The notes under the pieces are model-generated. The model was not told the origin of the DNA, did not search any database, and was given only the letters and a program-made list of their open reading frames with translations. 36,151 nt of DNA from Ruminococcus sp. (lineage in GTDB: Bacteria > Bacillota > Clostridia > Oscillospirales > Ruminococcaceae). Position numbers and translations under genes: made by a program. This document shows, in pieces, positions 7,986 through 15,720 of the stretch. The stretch lies in assembly GCA_017626015.1 (NCBI GenBank), contig JAGAJO010000014.1:1-36151 (forward strand). The letters run 5' to 3'. Positions within the stretch are counted from its first letter, which is position 1; the number at the start of each line of letters is the position of its first letter.

Positions 7986-8729
7986 CTATTTGGATTTCTT
8001 GCGGTGCTTCATTTTGTTGAGAATGACGTCCTTGAAGCAAAAGCCGATTATTCCTGTCACGGCCGCAGCAATAAGTACGCCGATAACGACCTTGAGATTT
8101 CCATCGCCGACGTTGCTGCCGAGTATTGTAGACATTATTATCGCAGGCAGACGACAGGGCATAACGTATAGGAAAAAATCCCTTTTGCTTATACTCGTAA
8201 GCGGAACGATATAGGATATAACGTCCTTCGGTATCCCCGGGATAAGGTAAAGTATCATCAGTATAACTGTCAGCTTTCGTTCGTCGTGGAGGAATTTGTA
8301 TTTGGTCAGATGCTTTTCGTCCACAAAGGCTTCCACAAGCGGCTTGCCGAATTTCTGAACGAGCATGAAAATACACAGTGTCCCCAGCAGGGTCCCCCCG
8401 AAGGAGAGCAGGCACCCGAAAAACCAGCCGAACAGCAGTCCGCCTATTATCTGTATAGGGGGGATAACCGCAATGACCACCTGAAGCGCCTGTATAAAGG
8501 TGAATATCAGTACTCCCCATATTCCCTTATAGCTTGCAAGCTTTTCCTGAAGTGCATACAGACCCTCCTCGGTGCGCAGCGCCTTTATCAGCGGTATAGC
8601 GGCAACCGTGGCTACAGATATCACCGCAGCTACGGCGATAAAGCTGATTATCTGGACCTTCTTTTTGTTCCGGATCTTACGGCGTTCTTCCTTGTCCTTA
8701 AAAATATGATTTTTGTTTGTCTCTTCCAT
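7986..8729 (-). CDS. TVP38/TMEM64 (VTT/DedA-like) membrane protein
   Basis: This 247-residue protein has a basic cytoplasmic start, a first helix near 28-50 and further hydrophobic segments to about 235. The family signature is present: GGLLFGWFFGCLLSFGGTLLG, then YLIPGIPKDVISYIVPLTS and RLPAIIMSTILGS. These re-entrant motifs, with the G-P-I-P-K-D core, define the SNARE-associated/VTT superfamily. Some members scramble or flip lipids such as undecaprenyl phosphate or phosphatidylethanolamine. The specific substrate here is unknown. It follows the upstream leftward genes after a 90-bp gap carrying a small repeat, so cotranscription is uncertain. Confidence 0.88.
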   Translation of the reverse strand: MEETNKNHIFKDKEERRKIRNKKKVQIISFIAVAAVISVATVAAIPLIKALRTEEGLYALQEKLASYKGIWGVLIFTFIQALQVVIAVIPPIQIIGGLLFGWFFGCLLSFGGTLLGTLCIFMLVQKFGKPLVEAFVDEKHLTKYKFLHDERKLTVILMILYLIPGIPKDVISYIVPLTSISKRDFFLYVMPCRLPAIIMSTILGSNVGDGNLKVVIGVLIAAAVTGIIGFCFKDVILNKMKHRKKSK

Positions 8730-8753
8730 TCTATCTAACCTGCCTTTTTGTTA

Positions 8754-8784
8754 AGGCGATCGTGCGCAGCCAACGCCTGACTGC
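8754..8784. repeat. 31-bp intergenic repeat, copy 1
   Basis: The sequence runs from AGGCGATC to CCTGACTGC and matches 18836-18866 at 27 of 31 positions, including a shared 15-mer CAGCCAACGCCTGAC. AGGCG and CGCCT within it can pair as a short stem. It lies in the gap between two leftward genes. Confidence 0.6.
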
Positions 8785-8819
8785 TTTGTGTACGTCTTGC
8801 CTTAAGTACAGATAAGTAT

Positions 8820-9374
8820 TTATTTCCTGCGGAGTATTTTTTTTCTGAACCAGTTTATATACAAAAGAATAAGCTGCGTCAGGGCGTAATCGTATATAAA
8901 GAAAAATATATTAGCCAGTATCCACAGTACAAGCACCGCATATCTGCCGAACATCTCCATTCCTTCCAGCATATCTACGGATGTGAATATGTACCGGAAA
9001 GCCATAAAGAAGATCACTATCGCTGCATTGAAAACGCTCAGCTTTACCGCCCATTTCACCACCCGGCTTTTCTTTTTGTCGAGATAGAATTTAAGTATCG
9101 GATAGTAGCCCATGAAAAGTATGAACAGCAGCGTGGCCTCGTAATTGGGCGTGACGAATATGCACAGCAGGCTTACGGCGGCATAGGTGGAAAGCGCCCA
9201 TTTCCAGTTTGCCTCCACTATCATCACTACCATAAGAAAGCCCGCAAAGGTCGGTATTGTGTATCCCAGCATAGGCAGAAATCCGCTGCAGAACATTGAA
9301 AGCAGGCATACGGCTGAACATATCCCGCCAAGGGCTACCCTGAAGGCTGTGGACTCGTTTGTTTTTTTTCTCAT
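8820..9374 (-). CDS. Predicted five/six-helix membrane protein (ECF S-component-like)
   Basis: This 184-residue integral membrane protein has hydrophobic segments near 10-32, 35-60, 62-88, 105-128 and 140-170, and a basic C-terminus. The N-terminal pattern ALGGICSAVCLLSMF and the compact size resemble substrate-binding S-components of ECF vitamin transporters. I cannot assign a ligand, and the resemblance may be only topological. The start ATG lies 7 bp after the J-protein stop, which suggests translational coupling and a shared leftward transcript. Confidence 0.6.
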   Translation of the reverse strand: MRKKTNESTAFRVALGGICSAVCLLSMFCSGFLPMLGYTIPTFAGFLMVVMIVEANWKWALSTYAAVSLLCIFVTPNYEATLLFILFMGYYPILKFYLDKKKSRVVKWAVKLSVFNAAIVIFFMAFRYIFTSVDMLEGMEMFGRYAVLVLWILANIFFFIYDYALTQLILLYINWFRKKILRRK

Positions 9375-9381
9375 GATCCGT

Positions 9382-10002
9382 TCAGCAGCAGGGTATCAGG
9401 TCTCCGCCCATGCATTCGCAGCAGCAGTCGGCGCAGATAAGGTTTGTGCAGCAGTCGCACGCCTGGTTCATATCCGAGCTTGCGCCCCTGTTCACCGGGC
9501 TGCCGTTCATATATCCGCTGCGCTGCCTGTTCATCTGACTTATGGCGGCGGAGTATTCGGCATTGGAAGGCTCCATCTGATACGCTTTTGCGAAATGTGT
9601 ATAGGCATCGTTCAGCCAGCCTCTTTTATAGCAGACCGAACCCATAAGAAAATACCATTCTGCATCTCTGTCCTGAGTGCTTACGTTTCCGAGAAGCTGT
9701 TCAGCCTGCGTAACGCTTCCGGACTGGATAAGCCGTCTTATTTCCGCAGAATTATATGCATAGGAATATGTTCTGCTTGCGCCGGAAAAACCTCCGCCAT
9801 AGGCTCCGCCGCTGCGTCTTTCGGTCATTATCTGATCGTAAGCGGCGTTTATGTCGCTCATTTTTTCGGCTGCCACGTCCGCAAGGGGATTGTCCTGATA
9901 CTGATCGGGGTGATATTTTTTCACAAGCTCCTTATAAGCTCTTTTCACCTCGTCGTCGCTGGCGTTTCTGTCGATACCGAGTACCTTGTACGGATTATCC
10001 AT
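9382..10002 (-). CDS. J-domain protein with cysteine-rich C-terminus
   Basis: This protein of about 206 residues starts with a canonical J domain (residues 2-62) containing YKVLGI and the HPD motif at 31-33, which stimulates DnaK-type ATPases. A helical, TPR-like central part follows (about 90-160, AEWYFLMGSVCYKRGWL). The last 25 residues contain ten cysteines (CDCC, CADCCCEC, and PCC at the very end). The type I zinc-finger repeats of DnaJ are absent, so this is a specialised J-protein. ATG 10002 or TTG 10005 could start it; AGAGG lies 11 or 8 bp upstream. It overlaps the end of the preceding gene by 8-11 bp, pointing to a shared function with that protein. Confidence 0.85.
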   Translation of the reverse strand: MDNPYKVLGIDRNASDDEVKRAYKELVKKYHPDQYQDNPLADVAAEKMSDINAAYDQIMTERRSGGAYGGGFSGASRTYSYAYNSAEIRRLIQSGSVTQAEQLLGNVSTQDRDAEWYFLMGSVCYKRGWLNDAYTHFAKAYQMEPSNAEYSAAISQMNRQRSGYMNGSPVNRGASSDMNQACDCCTNLICADCCCECMGGDLIPCC

Positions 10003-10906
10003 CAATATGATTTCCTCTCTTGTTTTTATTTTTGAACCTTCCCGATCTGACGTTTCCGTATGTGTTTTTCAGACCCAGATAAATTATGTTGTCCAGTATT
10101 TCCCTGTATCTGGTAAGATCAAGTCTGACGTAGACCTCCGCAAGCTCTCCCAGCGTGAGATTTATGCTGTCGTCCGCATAGCTGCGTATTTCCCTCAGCC
10201 TGTCCGCAGACAAGCTGTCCTTTTCCGCTGTAGATCCCGGAATCCTCAGCAGGGGGTTAAAGCTGCCGTTTCTGTGATCCTCCTGTATATCGTCCAGGGC
10301 GTCGGTGATATATATAAATCTTCCCAGCAGATAACCGAATCGTTCCAGCAAAGCCTTTTTTTCTCCGCCGCCGGGAAGTCCGCCGAAGATCGCCGTCATC
10401 ATTCTTGCCGTAGGCTCGCAGGCAAGATCCGTTCCCGCAGACGCTTGACGCTCGATGTCATTCTGCTGCTTCATTGCCGATCCGATCTCACGGGCGAGCT
10501 TAGGGAGCCTTTTCGCAGCTTTCCTGTAAGGTCCTGAGAAAAATGGCAGAGCGCACATTGCCGCAGCCTTTTCTTTAAGGCCCTTGTCTGCGATATCGTC
10601 TTTAAGCTTGTGGTAAATAAGTATCATAGCTGCGGATGACGAATAGCTGAGATCATTTTTGCAGTCTGCGCACATGGTTTTTTTAAAAGGATGAGCAATG
10701 CAGCGCTGCATATCCGCACTGAGCGTCTTATCCCTCACCGACAGTGAGACCAGCGCAAGGAAAGCGATATCGTAGCTTAAGGCAAACCTGGTAAAAAATC
10801 CGAACCGTCTGCCCATATCCTTGCACAGACCGCAGTAAACGGCTTTATAAATATCGTATTGGCAGACTCTCATATACGGCTTGAAAGCCCGTATATATCC
10901 AAACAT
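9995..10906 (-). CDS. DUF5685-family protein
   Basis: This 303-residue all-helical protein has N-terminal cysteine pairs: C25-x2-C28 in YCGLCKDMG and C79-x2-C82 in CADCKND. I recognise it as the DUF5685 type, for which I know no established biochemical role. Two aspartate-rich segments stand out: LKDDIAD (about 101-107) and DALDDIQED (202-210). Their spacing within a helical protein recalls class I isoprenoid synthases of the squalene/phytoene group. That resemblance is my inference. CAAAGGAG lies 7 bp before the ATG. It leads the operon with the J-protein, which may insert metal into it or fold it. Confidence 0.7.
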   Translation of the reverse strand: MFGYIRAFKPYMRVCQYDIYKAVYCGLCKDMGRRFGFFTRFALSYDIAFLALVSLSVRDKTLSADMQRCIAHPFKKTMCADCKNDLSYSSSAAMILIYHKLKDDIADKGLKEKAAAMCALPFFSGPYRKAAKRLPKLAREIGSAMKQQNDIERQASAGTDLACEPTARMMTAIFGGLPGGGEKKALLERFGYLLGRFIYITDALDDIQEDHRNGSFNPLLRIPGSTAEKDSLSADRLREIRSYADDSINLTLGELAEVYVRLDLTRYREILDNIIYLGLKNTYGNVRSGRFKNKNKRGNHIDG

Positions 10907-10997
10907 AGCAAACTCCTTTGAAGCAATATGACATAATGGTTATATTGCCTTTATACAGTATACCCCGTAATTGTGTATATCCCGTGAAATTTTCTAT

Positions 10998-11027
10998 ATT
11001 ATACTACATTTTTTTGCCTTTTGTCAA
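10998..11027 (-). promoter_or_regulatory. Promoter of the DUF5685/J-protein operon
   Basis: On the minus strand TTGACA and TATAAT are both perfect with an 18-bp spacer, about 90 bp upstream of the ATG at 10906. Confidence 0.8.
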
Positions 11028-11072
11028 CTTAAATATTTCTTAAGAAGGCGCTGATCAGCTTTCCCTTAATAT

Positions 11073-11109
11073 AAAAATGCGTTCCCGATTTAAAAAGGAA
11101 CGCATTTTT
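11073..11109 (-). terminator. Terminator of the L,D-transpeptidase gene
   Basis: A 13-bp stem (11073-11085 with 11097-11109) contains GCGTTCC and ends in T runs on either strand. It lies 13 bp past the stop at 11122. Confidence 0.85.
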
Positions 11110-11121
11110 GTTATTACATTA

Positions 11122-12633
11122 TTAATAGTACATTACCACAGGCGTGCCAAGCTCCACGTTATCGTAAACGTATTTTGCACCTTCATAGGGCATATTGATA
11201 CATCCGTGAGAGCCGTTCCACTTGTAGATCTCGCCGCCGAAGGCTCCTCTCCATGTGGAGTCGTGCAGACCTATGCCGCAGAGGGAAACGTTGTTCCAGT
11301 AATTGCATTTGGTATCCCATTCGTCTCCGTCGGCGTTTCTGTCCTTCATGCGGTAGTTTGTCTGTTTGTTCCACAGCTTGTAAACACCCGGCAAAGTAGT
11401 CCTTGCCGCCGATGTGGTCTGTCCCGAAACGATATAGCACTCGTACTGGAGCTTTCCTTTTTTATAGTACCACAGATGCTGATTGGAAAGATCGACCTCG
11501 ATATAGGTCTTGCCTATGTCGTCCTTTTCGCTTCTGGCAGACTCAACTCCGGTAAAGTCGAAATATCCCGTGCTGTAATAAATGGGGTCTACCGAGTCCA
11601 CGGATTTACCCTCCTCCAGCATATCCACAAGAGCATCACGGGTCTTTTCCTGATCTATCCACCAGCCGTACTTGGCGTCATCGCTTCTGGGAACCTTGAT
11701 CTTACCCTGTATCGTTGCCTTGAAATTTCTCTCGGTATCATAGGTGTCGTATTTTTTTGCCAGCTTTTCAACGTACTTCATGCATTTTTTCTTGTCTACG
11801 TTGTATTTTCCCGTATCGTCAAGCTTGAGCAGTCCGATAAGCTCCTTGCCGGTGAGGGTCTCGGTGGTGTAGTCGAAATCGTAGGTTATGTACATATCGA
11901 ACACCTTGTTGAGCGCCTCGCACTGCTCGGCATAATCCTCCGAGGTGATCTCCGGTACCGCATAACAGTCCGATTCTTCGTCAAGCATAATATCAAATTC
12001 GCCTTCGCTGAGCCTTGTCTGGGTCAGGTATATGAGCTGATCCATGTCGGTTATCTTCGTTCCCTGCACCTCTTTGTTTATCACATATCCGTCGTCGGTA
12101 AGCTCGATAGAGGCGTCGGAGGTCTCGGTATCTCCCCAGTCGGCTTTCTTTATAAGCTCCTCCAGCTTGGCGGAGTCATAGTTTGCCTCCTCCACAAACT
12201 GATATTCCGTTTTGCCCGCAAAGCCGGTGAACCATGCGCCGCGGTCAACGTTTTTGAAGATCTTTTCGATCTCCGATTCGGCATTGCGCACATAGTCGAA
12301 TTCAGCAGTGGGGATATCTATCTGCTTGCTGTTTATGGTTGTGAAGCTGAGCTTCCCGGGAGTATAATCGGCTCCCGTAGCCTTATATGCCTCGGCAAGG
12401 GTCATTCCGCTGACGTTTACGCCGTTTATATAGGTGTCGGCAAGAAATTTGTCACGGTAATAAATGCGTCCAACAGAGTATGCGGCAATGATCGCTAAGG
12501 CAAAAATGCCGAGTATAAGGGCGCAAAGCACCCCTGTATTGTTAAGTCTGCTTTTCTTTTTTCTCTTTGAGTTCTTTTTGCGTGGTTTTGTTGAGGATGA
12601 CTTTCTTTTCACATCTGAGGCTATGCTGCTCAT
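11122..12633 (-). CDS. L,D-transpeptidase (YkuD) with PG-binding domain
   Basis: This 503-residue enzyme makes 3-3 cross-links or attaches proteins in peptidoglycan. A basic N-terminus (KPRKKNSKRKKKSR) precedes one membrane helix (about 31-53), giving an N-in, outside-facing topology. The middle (about 75-320) matches the PG_binding_4/VanW-like repeat domains common in clostridial transpeptidases. The C-terminal YkuD domain (about 370-503) shows GLHDST with His457 and the active-site box SHGCINMPYEGA with His476 and Cys478. AAAGGAAA lies about 8 bp before the ATG. It is a single-gene unit with its own promoter and terminator. All catalytic residues are present. Confidence 0.95.
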   Translation of the reverse strand: MSSIASDVKRKSSSTKPRKKNSKRKKKSRLNNTGVLCALILGIFALAIIAAYSVGRIYYRDKFLADTYINGVNVSGMTLAEAYKATGADYTPGKLSFTTINSKQIDIPTAEFDYVRNAESEIEKIFKNVDRGAWFTGFAGKTEYQFVEEANYDSAKLEELIKKADWGDTETSDASIELTDDGYVINKEVQGTKITDMDQLIYLTQTRLSEGEFDIMLDEESDCYAVPEITSEDYAEQCEALNKVFDMYITYDFDYTTETLTGKELIGLLKLDDTGKYNVDKKKCMKYVEKLAKKYDTYDTERNFKATIQGKIKVPRSDDAKYGWWIDQEKTRDALVDMLEEGKSVDSVDPIYYSTGYFDFTGVESARSEKDDIGKTYIEVDLSNQHLWYYKKGKLQYECYIVSGQTTSAARTTLPGVYKLWNKQTNYRMKDRNADGDEWDTKCNYWNNVSLCGIGLHDSTWRGAFGGEIYKWNGSHGCINMPYEGAKYVYDNVELGTPVVMYY

Positions 12634-12749
12634 AGATAATTTCCTTTCATGATCGCTACACGTTATATGACGTTAAAGTTAAGACAATGCCGGATAATGG
12701 TTTTGCGGTATTGCATTAAAAAAATCCATATGATTATTCTCGGAAATAT

Positions 12750-12778
12750 ATTATAACACGAAAAGATGCATTTGTCCA
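12750..12778 (-). promoter_or_regulatory. Promoter of the L,D-transpeptidase gene
   Basis: On the minus strand TGGACA and TATAAT are separated by 17 bp, with a leader of about 110 nt before the ATG. Confidence 0.7.
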
Positions 12779-12892
12779 TAGCAATTCCGCTGTTTTTCAA
12801 CAAAATTTTTACCAAATTTCTATCCAAAAATCTACCCTCGTACTGTCAGTTTGCCGTATGGGATCACAGCTGAAAATGCTCCACGGTTAGCC

Positions 12893-12921
12893 TTGACTTT
12901 AGGGGATAAATATGATATTAT
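12893..12921 (+). promoter_or_regulatory. Promoter of the serine-hydrolase/GH/LtaS-like cluster
   Basis: TTGACT (12893-12898), a 17-bp spacer and TATTAT (12916-12921) face the gene at 13082. No other comparable promoter is seen before 17656. Confidence 0.72.
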
Positions 12922-13081
12922 ATTTAGAAGAATAAAATCAACAAACAGAAGATTAAAAATCAACAATTGGATTTCCGTATCTCCCTGCGTTTTTGCAGCG
13001 GATTATGTGTGACACAAAGATAAAAGGAGAAACCGATAGAAAACAGCCGTTCTAATGATCTGAATTTCGTGAGGTTTCTTT

Positions 13082-14206
13082 ATGAAAATGAAAAAAATTA
13101 CAGCGCTTGCTGTGCTTGCCGCAGCGGCAGCTTCTCTTTTCGGCTGCTCGGGTCCGGCTGACTCCGCATCCTCTTCCGCAAAGGCATCGTCTGCGGCTTC
13201 GTCGGTAAAGGACGGCTCCGCCGCTGAAGCAAATGTCTCTGCGGCTTCCGGAAAAGAAAAAGAGGATAACGATAAGAGAAATAATAAGAAAGAAGAGGAA
13301 AAGGTCCTGCCGGAGGACGTTACCCAAGGCGGTAAATATGACAATATCGTTGTAAACGAGGGCGTCGAGAGGGCGGTGAAAGCAAATTCTCCTCAGGCTG
13401 CCGCAGTGAACGGGTACTATTCCTTTACCTATTCGGACTTCGGCAAGGTCTATTCTAATGAGGAGCTTGAAAAGTGCTTTGACAGACTACAGGATATATG
13501 CGCAAATGCCGGATTCAGTATGTCCTTTTCCTACAGGAATATCGAAACGGGGGCGTATGTTGGGTACAATCAGTACAGCCGGTTCATGACCTGCAGTACG
13601 ATAAAGGCTCCGTATATAAAATCAATACTTCAGCAGGGGATAGATCTTGATACGGTGATCTCAAGGGATTATATCTGGCCCGGCGATACCGGCACTGTTG
13701 TGGACGCTCCGTTCGGGACCAAGTATACGGCGAGGGAGCTTATCGAGTATTCGATCCTGGAATCGGACAATACTGCGTATTATCTGCTTTTTAACACCTT
13801 CGGCTATCAGAGCTTCAACAGCCTGCTTTATTCACTGGGGGCGAATTACAGTCTGGGGGATTCATGGATATTCACCTACTGCACCTCTGACGACATGATG
13901 AAATGCTATGAGGATATATATAAATTCGGCGAAAGCAGTGAAAACGGAAAATGGCTTGTGGAGCTGATGTCCGATACGGACGTTAATATCCAGATAGGCA
14001 AGGCGCTGGGGGCGAAGTATAAGGTGGCGCAGAAATACGGCTCAGAGTTCAACGAGTGGGTATTCAACGACTGTGCCGTTGTCTATGCGGATTCGCCGTT
14101 CGTGCTGTGCATTTTTACACAGCAGTATCCCGAGACGGAGGAAAGCTGTCAGGTATTCAGGGAGCTTTCGTTGGTTTTTGACGATATAAATACGCTGCTG
14201 GCGTAA
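13082..14206 (+). CDS. Class A beta-lactamase-like serine hydrolase lipoprotein
   Basis: This 374-residue exported lipoprotein has a basic N-terminus, a hydrophobic stretch and lipobox LFGC with Cys22. A disordered Ser/Ala then Lys/Glu-rich spacer runs to about residue 75. The enzyme domain (about 115-374) has S-x-x-K at 172-175 (CSTIKAP), S-D-N at 228-230 (ESDNTAYY) and a K-Y-G at 318-320 in place of KTG. These are the three active-site elements of class A beta-lactamases and PBP-like serine hydrolases. No clear counterpart of the deacylating Glu166 is visible, so penicillin hydrolysis is doubtful and a cell-wall peptidase or binding role is equally possible. GTGAGG lies 9 bp before the ATG. 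The next gene follows after 36 bp. Confidence 0.82.
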   Translation: MKMKKITALAVLAAAAASLFGCSGPADSASSSAKASSAASSVKDGSAAEANVSAASGKEKEDNDKRNNKKEEEKVLPEDVTQGGKYDNIVVNEGVERAVKANSPQAAAVNGYYSFTYSDFGKVYSNEELEKCFDRLQDICANAGFSMSFSYRNIETGAYVGYNQYSRFMTCSTIKAPYIKSILQQGIDLDTVISRDYIWPGDTGTVVDAPFGTKYTARELIEYSILESDNTAYYLLFNTFGYQSFNSLLYSLGANYSLGDSWIFTYCTSDDMMKCYEDIYKFGESSENGKWLVELMSDTDVNIQIGKALGAKYKVAQKYGSEFNEWVFNDCAVVYADSPFVLCIFTQQYPETEESCQVFRELSLVFDDINTLLA

Positions 14207-14242
14207 GCGGCGGCGTTTGAATTATAAAACAGGAGGAAGAGT

Positions 14243-15697
14243 ATGAGCGATAAATATAAGTGCTATCACGTTCACATGGGAAAGGCGAAGTGCGCAGTCG
14301 ATCTGGGAGACGGTTCCGAAAGAGGAGAGTATGTAAATCAGGACTATATCCTTCACAAGCTGGGCAGACCGCACAGAAGCATCAGCCTTATGTACTGCTA
14401 CTATCCGCTGGATAAGGAGTTCCCCGGAAGAATATCGGAGGTCATGAAGGATGCGGAGGTATCCTTCCAGTGGGATTATCCCTACGACGACTACTTTACT
14501 TATAAAGGAGGTCTCGAGGGGAATACTGAGGGAGAGCCTTTCTGCCAGATGAGAGACGTAAGGCGTCATGGACAGGACGTTACCCTTACCCTTACGGTAG
14601 ACCCCAACGTCAGCGACGAGCAGCTTATCGCCATTGCAAATGACCTGAGACCCTTCGGAAGGCTTATGCTGAGAATAAATCACGAGGCTACCGGAGACTG
14701 GTTTTCCTTTACCAAGAGAACGGGCGAGGCAGGCTATCAGGGCGTGGCGGATTTCTACTGCCGTTTTAACAGGATACTTAAGGAGTATGCTCCCAACGTA
14801 AAGACGATCCTCTGCATAGGCGGAATAGAGGATCCCGACGCTGAGGAGATCATTATGGAAAAGGAGTTTTCTCAGGCTGTCAAGGAGACGGATATATGGT
14901 CCGTTGACAAGTATATGGCTCTCCACTGGGGCTGGCCGTATGATGTCGCCCTTAAGGACAGCGAGAACAGATCCTTCAAGAGAGATACGGTCGAAAATAC
15001 CTATAAGCTTACTAAGATGTCCTACAACCGTTTCAAGGAGATAAACGGCGGAGTAAGCAAGCCTATGGTGATGAGCGAATTCAACGCCGACGGGGACGTT
15101 ACCGGGGCATACGATCAGGCTGTCATGGTAAAGGGCTTCTGCGATATGCTCAAAAACGATCCCGAGGAGTGGTTCTCAGGCTTTACATTCTATCAGTTCA
15201 GGGACAGGGGACGTCTGGGACTGGAGATAGAGGATCCCAACTATGCGGACTGCGGTATAGAGCAGCCGGTCATGAAAACCTATAAGGAAATAATCCACGA
15301 CGATTTCTTCAAGCCCTCCATGACCAGAGGGGAGGAGCTTGCTTTCCCTGTAAAGCTTCGCTGGGGCGGCTCAGAGGACGCCGAGGGAATAGAGATACCT
15401 CTCCACTTTGAGAAAAATCCTCATTTCTGCGAAGTCACATTTGACGATGATTCAAATATAATGATGGAGATAAACGGAAGGTGGTTCTACAAGTCGCCAA
15501 AGGCAAGGACGATCGATCTTATGTCGGCGTTCTATGAAAAGCCCCTTGACGGCGAAGCGGAGCTTACGCTGAGACTTTTTGCGCCTCCCGCCGGCGGAGA
15601 AAACGATCTTTCTGTCGAGGACGGTCTTATCAATTCATATGCAACGGTGGAAAAGCTTCCGAAGATCAGGATCGAGTTTGAGCCTGTGGAGAAGTAA
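14243..15697 (+). CDS. Putative cytoplasmic clan GH-A hydrolase, GH26-like
   Basis: This 484-residue protein has no signal peptide. The central part looks like a TIM barrel with GH26-like catalytic strands. LRINHEATGDWFSF carries a candidate acid/base Glu148, comparable with the RPLHEASGGWFWW of the true GH26 in this window. KPMVMSEFNADGD carries a candidate nucleophile Glu279. The 131-residue spacing suits clan GH-A. A beta-rich C-terminal domain follows (about 355-480). AGGAGGAAG lies 8 bp before the ATG. It is 36 bp after the serine-hydrolase gene and 23 bp before the LtaS-like gene, so the three are probably cotranscribed. The substrate is unknown, and an intracellular glycan or teichoic-acid-type glycan is only a guess. 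Confidence 0.6.
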   Translation: MSDKYKCYHVHMGKAKCAVDLGDGSERGEYVNQDYILHKLGRPHRSISLMYCYYPLDKEFPGRISEVMKDAEVSFQWDYPYDDYFTYKGGLEGNTEGEPFCQMRDVRRHGQDVTLTLTVDPNVSDEQLIAIANDLRPFGRLMLRINHEATGDWFSFTKRTGEAGYQGVADFYCRFNRILKEYAPNVKTILCIGGIEDPDAEEIIMEKEFSQAVKETDIWSVDKYMALHWGWPYDVALKDSENRSFKRDTVENTYKLTKMSYNRFKEINGGVSKPMVMSEFNADGDVTGAYDQAVMVKGFCDMLKNDPEEWFSGFTFYQFRDRGRLGLEIEDPNYADCGIEQPVMKTYKEIIHDDFFKPSMTRGEELAFPVKLRWGGSEDAEGIEIPLHFEKNPHFCEVTFDDDSNIMMEINGRWFYKSPKARTIDLMSAFYEKPLDGEAELTLRLFAPPAGGENDLSVEDGLINSYATVEKLPKIRIEFEPVEK

Positions 15698-15720
15698 AAT
15701 GATTTTCCGGAGGGAGATTT

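Larger units (their letters stand above)
12634..13081. other. Divergent intergenic region
   Basis: This 448-bp gap separates the leftward L,D-transpeptidase from the rightward lipoprotein gene and holds one promoter for each. The rightward transcript would have a leader of about 150 nt containing an AAAGGAG at 13022-13028, but no start codon follows it at a usable distance. I see no riboswitch. Confidence 0.6.

Noticed and set aside
11077-12498. 473-residue plus-strand open frame
   Set aside because: It lies antisense to the complete L,D-transpeptidase and has no recognisable motif; it reflects codon composition.
13022-13050. Possible leader peptide in the serine-hydrolase 5' leader
   Set aside because: A good AAAGGAG is present but no ATG, GTG or TTG lies at a usable distance with an open frame.
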